Shown here piece after piece: positions 47,919 through 58,546 of a DNA stretch of 64,000 nucleotides. The stretch spans positions 101,502 through 165,501 of the forward strand of contig JASLKG010000002.1 of the NCBI GenBank assembly GCA_030747695.1, written 5' to 3'. A program made the translations under genes and the position numbers. The notes under the pieces are model-generated. The model was not told where the DNA came from. It did not search any database and was given only the letters and a program-made list of their open reading frames with translations. Source of the DNA: Candidatus Poseidoniaceae archaeon (GTDB lineage: Archaea > Thermoplasmatota > Poseidoniia > Poseidoniales > Poseidoniaceae). The stretch's first letter is position 1, and each line of letters opens with the position of its first letter.

Positions 47919-50900
47919 TTAGTAATTAACTTCCAATTTTACTGGTTCTAATTTACATTCTCTGTTTGCTCTGATTGCATTAACTTCCATAGTTGCACCA
48001 CTCATTGTAGTTACAAAGGGGATATTCATCTCAACAGCAAGTCTTCTCATCATATTTCCATCTCGCACTGCACCTCCTGAGATTGTGGGAACATTTACTA
48101 TGAAATTTACAAGACCTTTTCTCATCAAATCTAAAGCATCTGGATGCTTTCTTTCTGCGATTCTATATACGGTTTGTACTTCTATCTGATTTGCGCGTAA
48201 AACGTCTGAAGTTCCAGGTGTTGCATAAAGCGTGAAGCCCATTTTGTATAGTTCCATAGCAACATCAACCAAATTTTGCTTATCTTCATCACGAACTGTC
48301 AAGTAAACACCACCTTCCGAAGCAACTGGGATCTCAGTAGCAAGTCTTGCTTTCAAATAAGCTACATCAGGACTTTTGTCAGAACCATAAACTTCTCCTG
48401 TTGATTTCATTTCTGGCCCTGGAGCAGGGTCTAATCCCTGTAGTTTTATGAATGGGAATACAGGTGCTTTCACTGAAACATGGCCGCTTGTCGGTTCGGG
48501 TATTTCCTGACTAGAAAGAGGTATACCAAGTGTAACCCTTGCAGCAATTCTAGCCATTGGCACTCCTGTAGCCTTAGCCACAAATGGTACTGTCCTACTA
48601 CTCCTAGGATTAACTTCCAAACAGTACAAATTTTCACCTTGTATTGCAAATTGAATATTGAAACATCCTTTGATCCCTAATCCAATCCCTATTTTTTTGG
48701 TTTCCATTCTTACTCTTTCAAGCATTTCTGCATCTATATTTTGCGTTGGTATGAAACAAGTAGAGTCCCCTGAATGAATTCCTGCTTCTTCCAGATGCTC
48801 CATTATTGCTCCTATTAATACATCTTCTCCATCCGATGCAGCATCTACATCTAATTCAATTGCATGACCAAGATATTCATCCACTAGTAAGGGTTTATCA
48901 GGTGCAAGGTAAGCCTCTTCCAAATATGCTTCTAATTGCTTTTCATTAGAGAGAATTTCCATACCTCTACCTCCTAGGACATAAGATGGCCTTATCAAAA
49001 CTGGAAATCCAATTTCTTCAACTGATTTTCTAACATCATCTGAACTAGTTCCAGTTGAACCCCTTGGCATTTTCAAATTGATACTCCGGGCAAATTCTTC
49101 AAATCTTTCTCTATCACTTGCTTGATCGATGGAATCACAGGATGTACCTAAAATCTGTACATCCAAATCGAGTGAAGGCAGTCTAGAGTGAAGAGGAAGT
49201 GCCAAATTTATTGCAGTTTGACCACCGAATTGTAATAAAACCCCATGAGCCCTCTCTCTAAGCAATACCTCTGTTACATATTCCAAGGTCAATGGCTCGA
49301 AATAAAGGCGATCTGATGTGTCAAAGTCTGTCGATACTGTTTCGGGATTGTTATTCATCAATACAGCGTCCATTCCGGCTTCACGGATCGCTTTAACAGC
49401 ATGTACACATCCATAATCGAACTCAATACCTTGTCCTATACGAATTGGGCCTGACCCAATAACGACTTGCCTTGTTTTTGTACGGCTTTCGATATCAGGA
49501 AGTAAATCAATTTGATTAGCGCCATTTGGTTCATAAGTCGAATAATAATATGGAGTTTTGGCAGCGAATTCAGCAGCACAAGAATCTACCATCCTATAGA
49601 TTGGATGGATTGAATTTGCATGCCTAATAGTCATAACTGCTTTTTCACCGCGATTCGCAGGTATCTCCTTCAAACCTAATGGAGGGAAACCAGATAACGC
49701 ATCTGCAATATGCCCATCTGTCATACCATGTGATTTCCATCTTCTTACCTGTTTGGCTGTTAACTCAGAAGGCATACACCCTGCTTTTACTACTTCTAAC
49801 TCAAGATTCGCAATCTTCTCAAATCCGTACAAAAACCATCTAGTTATTCTAGTAATTTCATGTACTTTCTCAACCGACCATCCTCTTCTAAATGCCTCAA
49901 TCAAGGCACCCATTCTTCGATCTGTTGCAATATTAAGCCAATCTACCAATACGCTGTCAGGTAACGACTCATGAGCTCTTTCAGCCATTCCTTCTCCTTC
50001 TGATTCGTCAGCCTTTGTAAGTGGCCTTGGATGCGGAGAACCTTGCTCGAGTGAAGCCCATGCCTTGAGGAATGCTTCTTCAAAACAACGCCCTATAGCC
50101 ATAACTTCGCCTGTTGATTTCATTGAAGTTCCAAGAGTTCTATCTGCGGTTCTAAATTTGTCGAATGGCCACCTTGGTATCTTAACCACACAATAATCCA
50201 ATGTTGGTTCGAAAGCAGCTGTAGTTCCCTCACCTGTGATTGGATTAGGTAATTCATCTAAAGTATAACCTACAGCAATCTTAGCTGCCATTCTTGCGAT
50301 TGGATAGCCTGTAGCTTTAGATGCTAATGCAGAAGACCGTGAGACTCTTGGATTAACCTCAATAACTCTCACTTCACCTGTTGATTGGTTGACTGCAAAC
50401 TGAACATTGCAACCTCCCTTAATATTCAATGCTCGAATCAATGATAGAGACATATCTCGTAACATCATGTGATCCCTATCTGAAAGTGATTGTACCGGCG
50501 CTACTACCGTGGATTCACCTGTATGCACACCCATCGGATCGATATTTTCCATTGTACATACTATTGTACAATTATCTGCAGTGTCTCGCATTACTTCATA
50601 CTCATATTCCTGCCAACCAAGAATACTTTCCTCAATCAAAACCTGTCCAATTCTACTATTCCTTAGACCAAGGGTTGCAATTTCAACCAATTCTCCTGTA
50701 TTCCAGGCAGTGCCTCCGCCTAATCCCCCTAGGGTGAATGCTGGCCTGATCAAGATTGGCCAACTACCTATGTTCTCAGCCGCATCAATTACTTCAGACA
50801 TTGAATTACAGGCTATTGCATCCGAGATAGGGAGATCTATATCCAAGCATACTTGGTTAAACAAATCTCTATCTTCCGCTTTATCAATTGCGTCTAAATC

Positions 50901-51254
50901 TGAGCCAATAAGTTCGACTCCAAGTTTTTCTAAGACACCACTGTGTGCTAATTCACTTGCTATATTTAATGCCGTTTGGCCACCCATTCCTGCTAGAAGA
51001 GCATCCGGTCTCTCTATCTCCAATATTCGTGTAATTGAATCAGGTAATAACGGTTCGATGTAAACCACATCCGCCATTTCTGGATCATTTTGAATTGTAG
51101 CCGGATTAGAATTAACCAAGATTACCTTGTAACCATCTTCCCTTAATGCTTGAACAGCTTGTGAACCTGAAAAATCAAACTCAGCTGCTTGTCCTATTTT
51201 TATAGGACCCGAACCAAGAACAAGAATCGATTCTATGTCGTCACGACGAGGCAT
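47919..51254 (-). CDS. carB: Carbamoyl-phosphate synthase large subunit
   Basis: ILVLGSGPIKIGQAAEFDFSGSQAVQALREDGYKVILVNSNPATIQNDP; duplicated ATP-grasp halves; C-terminal MGS domain. Confidence 0.98.
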   Translation of the reverse strand: MPRRDDIESILVLGSGPIKIGQAAEFDFSGSQAVQALREDGYKVILVNSNPATIQNDPEMADVVYIEPLLPDSITRILEIERPDALLAGMGGQTALNIASELAHSGVLEKLGVELIGSDLDAIDKAEDRDLFNQVCLDIDLPISDAIACNSMSEVIDAAENIGSWPILIRPAFTLGGLGGGTAWNTGELVEIATLGLRNSRIGQVLIEESILGWQEYEYEVMRDTADNCTIVCTMENIDPMGVHTGESTVVAPVQSLSDRDHMMLRDMSLSLIRALNIKGGCNVQFAVNQSTGEVRVIEVNPRVSRSSALASKATGYPIARMAAKIAVGYTLDELPNPITGEGTTAAFEPTLDYCVVKIPRWPFDKFRTADRTLGTSMKSTGEVMAIGRCFEEAFLKAWASLEQGSPHPRPLTKADESEGEGMAERAHESLPDSVLVDWLNIATDRRMGALIEAFRRGWSVEKVHEITRITRWFLYGFEKIANLELEVVKAGCMPSELTAKQVRRWKSHGMTDGHIADALSGFPPLGLKEIPANRGEKAVMTIRHANSIHPIYRMVDSCAAEFAAKTPYYYSTYEPNGANQIDLLPDIESRTKTRQVVIGSGPIRIGQGIEFDYGCVHAVKAIREAGMDAVLMNNNPETVSTDFDTSDRLYFEPLTLEYVTEVLLRERAHGVLLQFGGQTAINLALPLHSRLPSLDLDVQILGTSCDSIDQASDRERFEEFARSINLKMPRGSTGTSSDDVRKSVEEIGFPVLIRPSYVLGGRGMEILSNEKQLEAYLEEAYLAPDKPLLVDEYLGHAIELDVDAASDGEDVLIGAIMEHLEEAGIHSGDSTCFIPTQNIDAEMLERVRMETKKIGIGLGIKGCFNIQFAIQGENLYCLEVNPRSSRTVPFVAKATGVPMARIAARVTLGIPLSSQEIPEPTSGHVSVKAPVFPFIKLQGLDPAPGPEMKSTGEVYGSDKSPDVAYLKARLATEIPVASEGGVYLTVRDEDKQNLVDVAMELYKMGFTLYATPGTSDVLRANQIEVQTVYRIAERKHPDALDLMRKGLVNFIVNVPTISGGAVRDGNMMRRLAVEMNIPFVTTMSGATMEVNAIRANRECKLEPVKLEVNY

Positions 51255-52563
51255 TTTCATAACCTCCAAGATGTGTATCTACTGTGTCCCTGAATCTTCT
51301 AAAAAGGGGATAAGCGTCATGCGGCCCAGGAGCTGCTTCTGGATGAAACTGTACTGTAAAAACTGGTTTATCCTTGATGTCCAAACCTTCTACTGTACGG
51401 TCATTAGCATTAACAAATCTAACTACTGCTTCACCACCATGCATATTTGGACCGGGGTCAGAACATGCACCAGAAGGATGAGCTGCAAGCATTCCAGAAT
51501 TAGGATCTGCTACTGCAAACCCGTGATTTTGACTAGTTATCCAAACTCTTCCACTTTGCAAATCGACACAGGGTTGGTTTGCACCTCTGTGACCATATTT
51601 CATTTTGTAAGTTTGCAAGCCACTAGCCAATCCAAGCAATTGGTGCCCTAAACATATACCCATCACAGGCATACCTGATTTTATTGCATCTGCAAGTGTA
51701 TTACGGGCTAAAGTGGCTTTTCCAGGATGGGCTGGATCCCCAGGCCCATTTGAACAGAATAAAGCCACAATATCGTATGACTTCGCTTCAGTAAAAGATG
51801 TGTTTGGTGGGCACCAAACTACTTCAAAATAACTACATAGAGACCTCAAAATGTTATATTTTATTCCACAGTCTAAGGCTGCTATACGAGGAAGTGGGTT
51901 GCCGAAACTATCTTTGGAATTTGGATTAATTATGACCGGCTCATCTATTGAAACTTCATCAACGAGATCTTCCAACTCAGGCGAAGTCATTGTCTCTAGA
52001 TGCTTTCTCAAATCTTCTTCTTCTTCTAACGGACCAAATACACATAATACACAACCATGTTCCCTTACCCTTCGTGTAATTGCTCTTGTGTCTATATTCT
52101 CAATCCCAGGAACGCCATGAAATGAAAGAAAATCTGAAATGGAAGCTATAGAATCTCTATGATCTGGATTTTTCATGGCATGCCTTACTACAACACCCCT
52201 TGGCCAAACGTTGGATGATTCACTAATGCCTTGGTGTATACCGTAATTACCAATCAGGGGATATGTAAATGTCAAAACTTGACCTGCAAAGGAAGGATCG
52301 GTTAGTGATTCCTGATAACCGGTCATACCTGTTGTGAAAACTAATTCCCCTGCTCCCCATGATTTTGCTCCAAAGAGTGTGCCTGTATACCGGCCGCCAT
52401 CCGCCATCAATAATACGCCTTTACCTGATGCAGAATCAGGTATTTCGCCACCAGATATTATCTCATCAGTTGCATCTGGAAATACGATATTATCGCCGCC
52501 AAGAGTATCTCTTTTCTGAGACCAAGCAGCCGACATCGCCTTTGCTGAATTGATAGGGGTCAT
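51241..52563 (-). CDS. carA: Carbamoyl-phosphate synthase small (glutaminase) subunit
   Basis: LLMADGGRYTGTLFGAKSWGAGELVFTTGMTGYQESLTDPSFAGQVLTFTYPLIGNYG; GICLGHQLLGLA; VQFHPEAAPGPHDA; overlaps carB start. Confidence 0.97.
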   Translation of the reverse strand: MTPINSAKAMSAAWSQKRDTLGGDNIVFPDATDEIISGGEIPDSASGKGVLLMADGGRYTGTLFGAKSWGAGELVFTTGMTGYQESLTDPSFAGQVLTFTYPLIGNYGIHQGISESSNVWPRGVVVRHAMKNPDHRDSIASISDFLSFHGVPGIENIDTRAITRRVREHGCVLCVFGPLEEEEDLRKHLETMTSPELEDLVDEVSIDEPVIINPNSKDSFGNPLPRIAALDCGIKYNILRSLCSYFEVVWCPPNTSFTEAKSYDIVALFCSNGPGDPAHPGKATLARNTLADAIKSGMPVMGICLGHQLLGLASGLQTYKMKYGHRGANQPCVDLQSGRVWITSQNHGFAVADPNSGMLAAHPSGACSDPGPNMHGGEAVVRFVNANDRTVEGLDIKDKPVFTVQFHPEAAPGPHDAYPLFRRFRDTVDTHLGGYENASS

Positions 52564-52661
52564 AATCATTCGCAGTAATGCACAAAGAATACACGCATTT
52601 TTCTCGCGCACACACGCACGTGAGCAATGAGGGTACTTCTAGTTAGTAAGTAGTATTTTAC

Positions 52662-53204
52662 TTATTTTGTATCATCGGATAAGTCATGTACAACCTTTCC
52701 ATTATTCACACCTTCAATCACAAGCCGAGCATCTTCAAATTGCCGAACACTGGCCGCCTCTCCAAACCATGCATCCATGAACAATGCTAGAGCTGCTACT
52801 TCAGAATGTGGTTGATTACCAACTGCTACATTGTGCTGACATAATTTGTAAACGTCTCCTGGCACTTTTGCACCTCCAACTATAATCAACACTGATTTAT
52901 CCCTGCGGATCTTTGGAATAGCTTCCCTAAATGGTTCTCCATACATGGTTAGATGGATTGCTACACCACCATTTTCTACATGTTTTCGAAGATAACTCAT
53001 ACCGGAAACATGGTTGCAATCTAGCTTACCTCCAAACCTGTCACTGACAGAACCCAAATTAGAAAATAACTCTTTGTCTTCATCACCAGATAGAAAGAAA
53101 CCATCGGCCCCAAATGCACGAGAAACTAGCCCAAGATGTGTTGTAATCCTAGGATCTCGTCCCTTGCGGTAACCCAAACGAAGCACATCTAGACGTTCTG
53201 GCAT
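52662..53204 (-). CDS. tRNA (cytidine(56)-2'-O)-methyltransferase (aTrm56)
   Basis: LDVLRLGYRKGRDPRITTHLGLVSRAFGADGFFLSGDED...LIIVGGAKVPGDVYKLCQHNVAVGNQPHSEVAALALFMD. Confidence 0.94.
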   Translation of the reverse strand: MPERLDVLRLGYRKGRDPRITTHLGLVSRAFGADGFFLSGDEDKELFSNLGSVSDRFGGKLDCNHVSGMSYLRKHVENGGVAIHLTMYGEPFREAIPKIRRDKSVLIIVGGAKVPGDVYKLCQHNVAVGNQPHSEVAALALFMDAWFGEAASVRQFEDARLVIEGVNNGKVVHDLSDDTK

Positions 53205-53229
53205 GATTCGGACGAGAGCGTACAGGATT

Positions 53230-53859
53230 TCAAGCCTCGGTATCTGCCACTAGTGCCTCTTCCTCGATAATTTCGGGTTCTGAGAAATCTAATTCGGGAT
53301 ATGATTCCATTAGTGCTTTTACCCATCCAAGTAGCCATGCATCGATGAGAAGTTTTGCTGCAAACCATGTTGTAGAACACAAAATCAACAATCTTACTGT
53401 CATCCATAATGCAGATGAAATTGAAATGTCGTCTACCATTCCAAGTACCGCTGGCTCACAGACATACAAGACTGCAAATACAAACATTACGCCACTAACT
53501 AAGCCAGGGAACAACTTGCCCATTTCTCTGCTGAAATCTGACAATAATGAACCCATAAATACCAATAAGGGAGCTAATATTGAAATCAATAAAAAGTCTG
53601 GTCCAAAGAATATAGATTCAAAGCCATTATCTCCAGCCTGTTGGACTGTTAACCACCAAAAGACCATCCAACCAGCAATTATTGATCCTACATATTTTGC
53701 TTTAGTGTGTATCATTTTAGGAATAGCAGCTCTATGAGGCGGATTTAACCGTGCAATAATTCGCTCCGCCAACTCAAGCTGTTCCTCATTTGGAAGCAAT
53801 GATAATTCTGAAATCTCCTCCTCTACGACCTCATCAATCGTAGCGTCGGCCTCAGACAT
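53230..53859 (-). CDS. Multi-TM membrane protein, unknown
   Basis: Several hydrophobic segments (YVGSIIAGWMVFWWLTV, LLISILAPLLVFMGSLL, VSGVMFVFAVLYV); start set at MSEADATIDEV so it does not overlap divergent folP. Confidence 0.7.
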   Translation of the reverse strand: MSEADATIDEVVEEEISELSLLPNEEQLELAERIIARLNPPHRAAIPKMIHTKAKYVGSIIAGWMVFWWLTVQQAGDNGFESIFFGPDFLLISILAPLLVFMGSLLSDFSREMGKLFPGLVSGVMFVFAVLYVCEPAVLGMVDDISISSALWMTVRLLILCSTTWFAAKLLIDAWLLGWVKALMESYPELDFSEPEIIEEEALVADTEA

Positions 53860-53914
53860 AGGGTACCGTCTCTCTCCACATCTCATAAAGGCTGCCGCAG
53901 ACAGGAGGTGCAAT

Positions 53915-54730
53915 ATGGCGAATCTAGGGGGGCGTGTTGAAAGCCGAGTAAAAGTCATGGGCATAATTAATGCGACTCCTGATTCCTTCCACCCAGCATC
54001 ACGTTTAGGTGATTTTGAGAGAGCAATGGAAATGATTGAAAATGGTGCTGACTGGATTGACATAGGTGGAGAGTCAACTAGGCCTGGCGCAAATACTATT
54101 TCTATAGAAGAAGAGACTTCAAGGATAATACCCCTTGTAGAGAAGGTTTCCAAACACTGCAAGGTATCTGCTGACACTAGAAATGTAATTGTTGCAAGGG
54201 CTGCATTAGATGCTGGTGCTATGATGATTAACGATGTTAATGGATTACGCAATGAAGAAATGATTGAATTGATTTTGGAAAAGGAATGTCATGTTTGCAT
54301 AATGCACATGAAAGGAGAACCAGGGAATATGCAGGATAACCCTGAATACGAAAATGTGACTTCTGAAGTATTACAATATTTACTTTCTAAGGCGAATTAT
54401 TTAGTTTCCAGAGGCCATCCTGTAGACAAAATTTTCCTTGATCCAGGAATCGGTTTTGGCAAGAATCTAAATCACAATATTGAACTATTGAAATTAAGTT
54501 CTGAATTACGGCCATACTCCATACTATGGGGTGTTTCTAGAAAATCAATGATTGGACAGATTTGTGAACAATCATCAAGTGACAACCGGCTTGCAGGTAG
54601 CCTTGCAGTTGCAGCATACGCATTTGATCAAGGAATAAATATGATTAGAGTTCATGATGTAAGAGAACATGTTGACTTATTCAAAGTATTAAGAGTTCTA
54701 AAATCTCCTAGAGGTGTAAATGATGGCTGA
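53915..54730 (+). CDS. folP: Dihydropteroate synthase
   Basis: VMGIINATPDSFHPASRLGDFERAMEMIENGADWIDIGGESTRPGA; MHMKGEPGNMQDNPEY; FLDPGIGFGKNLNHN. Confidence 0.96.
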   Translation: MANLGGRVESRVKVMGIINATPDSFHPASRLGDFERAMEMIENGADWIDIGGESTRPGANTISIEEETSRIIPLVEKVSKHCKVSADTRNVIVARAALDAGAMMINDVNGLRNEEMIELILEKECHVCIMHMKGEPGNMQDNPEYENVTSEVLQYLLSKANYLVSRGHPVDKIFLDPGIGFGKNLNHNIELLKLSSELRPYSILWGVSRKSMIGQICEQSSSDNRLAGSLAVAAYAFDQGINMIRVHDVREHVDLFKVLRVLKSPRGVNDG

Positions 54731-55877
54731 ACCAATTGTCGACGTTGATGAAAATCTACGATTAATTGGAACCGCTCATGTTGCGACAGCATCTGTAAAA
54801 CTTGTTGAGGAACAAATTGATGAATGGAAACCTGACATCGTTGCTGTTGAATTATGTGCCAGCCGTTATTCTGCACTGACTCAGGAAAGACGATTGGACC
54901 AAGAAGGTCTTCTGAAAGTAATAAAGGAGGGGAAGGCTCCTATGGTTTTACTACAATCATTGCTCGCAGCTGAACAAAGAAGACTAGGAATTGATGAGGG
55001 GCAGCAACCTGGCGCGGAATTGCTTGCAGCTGTTAATGCAGCAAAAAAATGTGACATAGATGTTGAATTGGTAGATCGAGACATACAAGTAACTTTGAGA
55101 AGGGCCTGGAAAAAAATGCGTCTCAGAGAACGATTTAAGTTGATTTGGGCATTATTGTCTGAAGATGATGATGACGAAGAAATTGATCTTGAAACTATGC
55201 TTGATGACAAGGATCTGTTGACCTCACTTATGGAAGATTTGAGAGAATTGTCACCAGGTGCAGGACAAGTATTGATTGATGAGAGAGACGAATACATTTC
55301 AAGTAAAATATCCCGAGTAAGAGGAAAGGGTAGAGTTCTTGCAGTTCTTGGTGCAGGACACTTATCGGGAGTTGCTAAAAACCTGGCAACAAATAATGGC
55401 TATGTTGAATCTCGCATCACAAAACTATCAGAAGTGCCAGCATCTGGTAAACTATTCAAAACAATGACTTGGATGATTCCACTAGCCATTATTGCACTTT
55501 TAGGCTGGTTTGCATACAATGGGGATCTTGCTGCAATTAAAGAAAATGGTATCTATTGGATTGCGGGTAATATGATTGCTGCTGCGTTTTTCTGTATAAT
55601 TGCAGGTGGCCATCCAATACCAGTAATTGTAGCAGCCCTAGCAAGTCCCATTACATCATTAAATCCAGCACTAGCTGCTGGATGGTTTGCCGGCTATGCT
55701 CAACTAAAGATTAAGGAACCCTCTGGTGAAGATTTGACTGAATTCTTAAAATTAGATTCTGTTAAATTATTCTGGACAAATAGAGCTGGACGCGTCCTAT
55801 TAGTGACCGCACTAACCAACTTGGGCTCCATGACTGGAGCGTGGATTGCAATGGCATTGATTGCGATTGGACTTTAA
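54723..55877 (+). CDS. TraB/PrgY-family membrane protein
   Basis: LRLIGTAHVATASVKLVEEQIDEWKPDIVAVELCASRYSAL...VLAVLGAGHLSGV plus C-terminal TM helices. Confidence 0.9.
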   Translation: MAEPIVDVDENLRLIGTAHVATASVKLVEEQIDEWKPDIVAVELCASRYSALTQERRLDQEGLLKVIKEGKAPMVLLQSLLAAEQRRLGIDEGQQPGAELLAAVNAAKKCDIDVELVDRDIQVTLRRAWKKMRLRERFKLIWALLSEDDDDEEIDLETMLDDKDLLTSLMEDLRELSPGAGQVLIDERDEYISSKISRVRGKGRVLAVLGAGHLSGVAKNLATNNGYVESRITKLSEVPASGKLFKTMTWMIPLAIIALLGWFAYNGDLAAIKENGIYWIAGNMIAAAFFCIIAGGHPIPVIVAALASPITSLNPALAAGWFAGYAQLKIKEPSGEDLTEFLKLDSVKLFWTNRAGRVLLVTALTNLGSMTGAWIAMALIAIGL

Positions 55878-56452
55878 TCAAAAGAAATTGCCACTGCTTC
55901 ACGCTGTACAGGATCATTAACTTCGAAAAGGTCACTTCTGCAACAATTTTTCATTCCTGCAACAATATTAGTAGGTATCATCTGTATTGCTGCGTTCCAA
56001 TTTGTTGCTGAAGCATTGTAAAACTCTCGGCGATCTGAAACCTGATTTTCAATTGCAACCAACTGGTTTTGTAAATTCACAAAACTTGTATCGGCCTTAA
56101 GTTCGGGATATTGCTCAGCCACCATGTTAATTTTTGGTAGCATTCCTGTAAGCATACCTTCTGCAGCGCCTAATCCTTTAATATCCCCACTAGACAAAGC
56201 GCCTGAAGCCATCATTCTTGCTTCTGCAAATTTCTCAAATAATTCACTCTCATGATCAGCATAACCCTTGACTATGTTAACTAGATTTGGTAACATGTCA
56301 TACCTTTGCTTCAATAAAACATCTATATCTGCCCAAGATTTGTTTACATTTTCTTCAAGCCTAACCAATCTGTTCCAAGTACTAATGAACCATATTACAA
56401 CAACTAGAAGCAAAAAACTAACTGCGGCTCCAATAATTAACGCGGCGCTCAT
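55874..56452 (-). CDS. LemA-family protein
   Basis: N-terminal TM then WNRLVRLEENVNKSWADIDVLLKQRYDMLPNLVNIVKGYADHESELFEKFAEAR. Confidence 0.93.
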   Translation of the reverse strand: MSAALIIGAAVSFLLLVVVIWFISTWNRLVRLEENVNKSWADIDVLLKQRYDMLPNLVNIVKGYADHESELFEKFAEARMMASGALSSGDIKGLGAAEGMLTGMLPKINMVAEQYPELKADTSFVNLQNQLVAIENQVSDRREFYNASATNWNAAIQMIPTNIVAGMKNCCRSDLFEVNDPVQREAVAISFD

Positions 56453-56502
56453 GCCTCACCGACTATGCATTCACTCTTCAAGCATTCCGGTATACAAAAT
56501 GA

Positions 56503-57285
56503 TTAAATTAGATAGTCAGAAATATCTAAACAATATTTTATTAATACCAATCCCAAAACTAAAACAAAAATGTACATGACAGCTATATCACTAAATCTCA
56601 AACCAAATTTAGCCCCAATCATTGAACCCATTAATACTGCTAATGGAAGTATAATAATCACAAATAGTGATGTAAATTCTCCATCCAGTAACATTGCATG
56701 AGTAACAAATGCCACGGGTATAACAACCATCATCGTTGCATATGAACAACCTATTGCTACCCGATGTGACAATTCAGCATATGTGCGATATGTAGGGACA
56801 TATATTGCGCCAGAGCCCATTGCCAGTATAGAGCATAACATCCCGCCTATTCCTGAACCCATCTGTAGTTTTGCAATATTGTAACCTAATTTTTCTTCAT
56901 TCTTTTCAAGACCAATTATACGGTTATACATCTTCCATATCGCCCAAAAAATTAGAATCATAGCTAATAATTTAAAGATAATATTCAAATTGTCACCTGC
57001 CATATTGACAATAATTACTCCGATTATTGAACCTGGTATAGCTCCAAATAACCCTTTACGGATTATCTCATTATTCCACAAACCTTCTCTTCTATGTGTA
57101 ATTCCTGATCCATATGCAGTCATTGCTGTTAAACAAAGAGAGATTAGAAGCGTAGAGGGCGTAATTGGCAATTCTCCGACATAATGCAATATTGGGATAA
57201 AAAGTAATCCTCCTCCTAATCCCAGTGGCGCAAAAAGGAAACCTGTGAAAAAAACACACGTAGCAACAAGCCAAATATCTTCCAA
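56503..57285 (-). CDS. TauE/SafE-family (sulfite exporter-like) membrane permease
   Basis: LFAPLGLGGGLLFIPILHYV...TAYGSGITHRREGLWNNEIIRKGLFGAIPGSIIGVII; second half GSGIGGMLCSILAMGSGAIYVPTY. Confidence 0.88.
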   Translation of the reverse strand: MEDIWLVATCVFFTGFLFAPLGLGGGLLFIPILHYVGELPITPSTLLISLCLTAMTAYGSGITHRREGLWNNEIIRKGLFGAIPGSIIGVIIVNMAGDNLNIIFKLLAMILIFWAIWKMYNRIIGLEKNEEKLGYNIAKLQMGSGIGGMLCSILAMGSGAIYVPTYRTYAELSHRVAIGCSYATMMVVIPVAFVTHAMLLDGEFTSLFVIIILPLAVLMGSMIGAKFGLRFSDIAVMYIFVLVLGLVLIKYCLDISDYLI

Positions 57286-57294
57286 AAATACACC

Positions 57295-58515
57295 TCAAAT
57301 AGACTCGATTACCATTGCAATGCCTTGTCCGCCGCCAATACATGCTGTAGCAACGCCATATTTGCCACCACACCTTTTCAGTTCGTGTGCTAATGTCAAT
57401 ACTAGTCTCGTACCAGTAGCTGCTAATGGATGACCAATACCTACGGCACCTCCATTTACATTTACCTTACTAATATCCAATCCTAAATCCTTGATACAAG
57501 CAACAGCCTGTCCTGCAAATGCTTCATTTATTTCCCATCGATCTATATCAGAAATGGTCAATCCCGCTTTAGTAAGTGCCAACTTACTAGAGGGTACTGG
57601 GCCGTATGCCATTATTGCAGGATCTAATCCCACAATTCCCCAACTAACGATTCGAGCTAAGGGTTGGTCTCCATCCTTCTTCGCCTTATGTGATGATTTA
57701 ATCACAATAGCTGCAGCGCCATCTACTACTCCAGATGCATTGCCTGCAGTAACCAAGCTATCAGGTCCGAAAGCAGTACGTAATTCTGAAAGTGATTCAA
57801 CAGTGCATCCTGGGACAACATGATCCTCATCTTTATGGCCTATTTCGCCTACCTTGACAATCTCTTGTTCCCAAACATCATTTTGAATTGAAGTCAAAGA
57901 CCTTGAATGTGAGAGGGCTGCAAATTGGTCTGTTTCTTCACGTGTGATCCCTTTACGTTTACAAATTTCATCACTGGTTTGTGCCATAAAAGAACCGCAA
58001 AAGCTGTCAAGTAAATTTGTAAAAAGATAATCTTCCATATCCTTCTCCAGTTCAATTCCTGCTTTCGGAGGACGGGCTAATTTGTACGTATCTCTCATTC
58101 CACGTAAAACGTGAGGAGCTTGTGACAAATTTTCCATGCCACCTGCAACAACTGTAGATGCTTCACCCAATTGTATCATTTGTGCACCAGATACAATTGA
58201 TTGAATTCCACTACCACAAATTCGAGAAAGAGTAAGCATTGGGACTTCTTGTGGAATTCCTGCACCTAACCCCGCATGTCTTGCACCAAATATTGCTTGA
58301 TCACATGTTTGTAATGCATAACCCATGACTACATGATCAATAGATTCCGGATCTGTTTCTGTTTTTTCAAGAGCGCCTTTAATTGCTATTTCTCCAAGTT
58401 TCAATGCACTAGTATCTTTGAGAAGTCCGCCTGGTTGCCCATCGCCCCGCTTACCACCTTGCCATTCACAAAAAGGGGTTCTTGCCCCTCCAAGAATAAC
58501 TACATCCTCTGCCAT
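57295..58515 (-). CDS. Thiolase / acetyl-CoA C-acyltransferase
   Basis: MAEDVVILGGARTPFC, SRICGSGIQSIVSGAQMI, NVNGGAVGIGHPLAATGTRL, GVATACIGGGQGIAMVIE. Confidence 0.96.
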   Translation of the reverse strand: MAEDVVILGGARTPFCEWQGGKRGDGQPGGLLKDTSALKLGEIAIKGALEKTETDPESIDHVVMGYALQTCDQAIFGARHAGLGAGIPQEVPMLTLSRICGSGIQSIVSGAQMIQLGEASTVVAGGMENLSQAPHVLRGMRDTYKLARPPKAGIELEKDMEDYLFTNLLDSFCGSFMAQTSDEICKRKGITREETDQFAALSHSRSLTSIQNDVWEQEIVKVGEIGHKDEDHVVPGCTVESLSELRTAFGPDSLVTAGNASGVVDGAAAIVIKSSHKAKKDGDQPLARIVSWGIVGLDPAIMAYGPVPSSKLALTKAGLTISDIDRWEINEAFAGQAVACIKDLGLDISKVNVNGGAVGIGHPLAATGTRLVLTLAHELKRCGGKYGVATACIGGGQGIAMVIESI

Positions 58516-58546
58516 GCTACTGCCACCCTGATTAACCAAATGAACT

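Noticed and set aside
53230-54252. 340-aa reading of the minus-strand membrane protein
   Set aside because: The upstream third is antisense to folP; the in-frame ATG at 53859 gives a plausible N-terminus without overlap.
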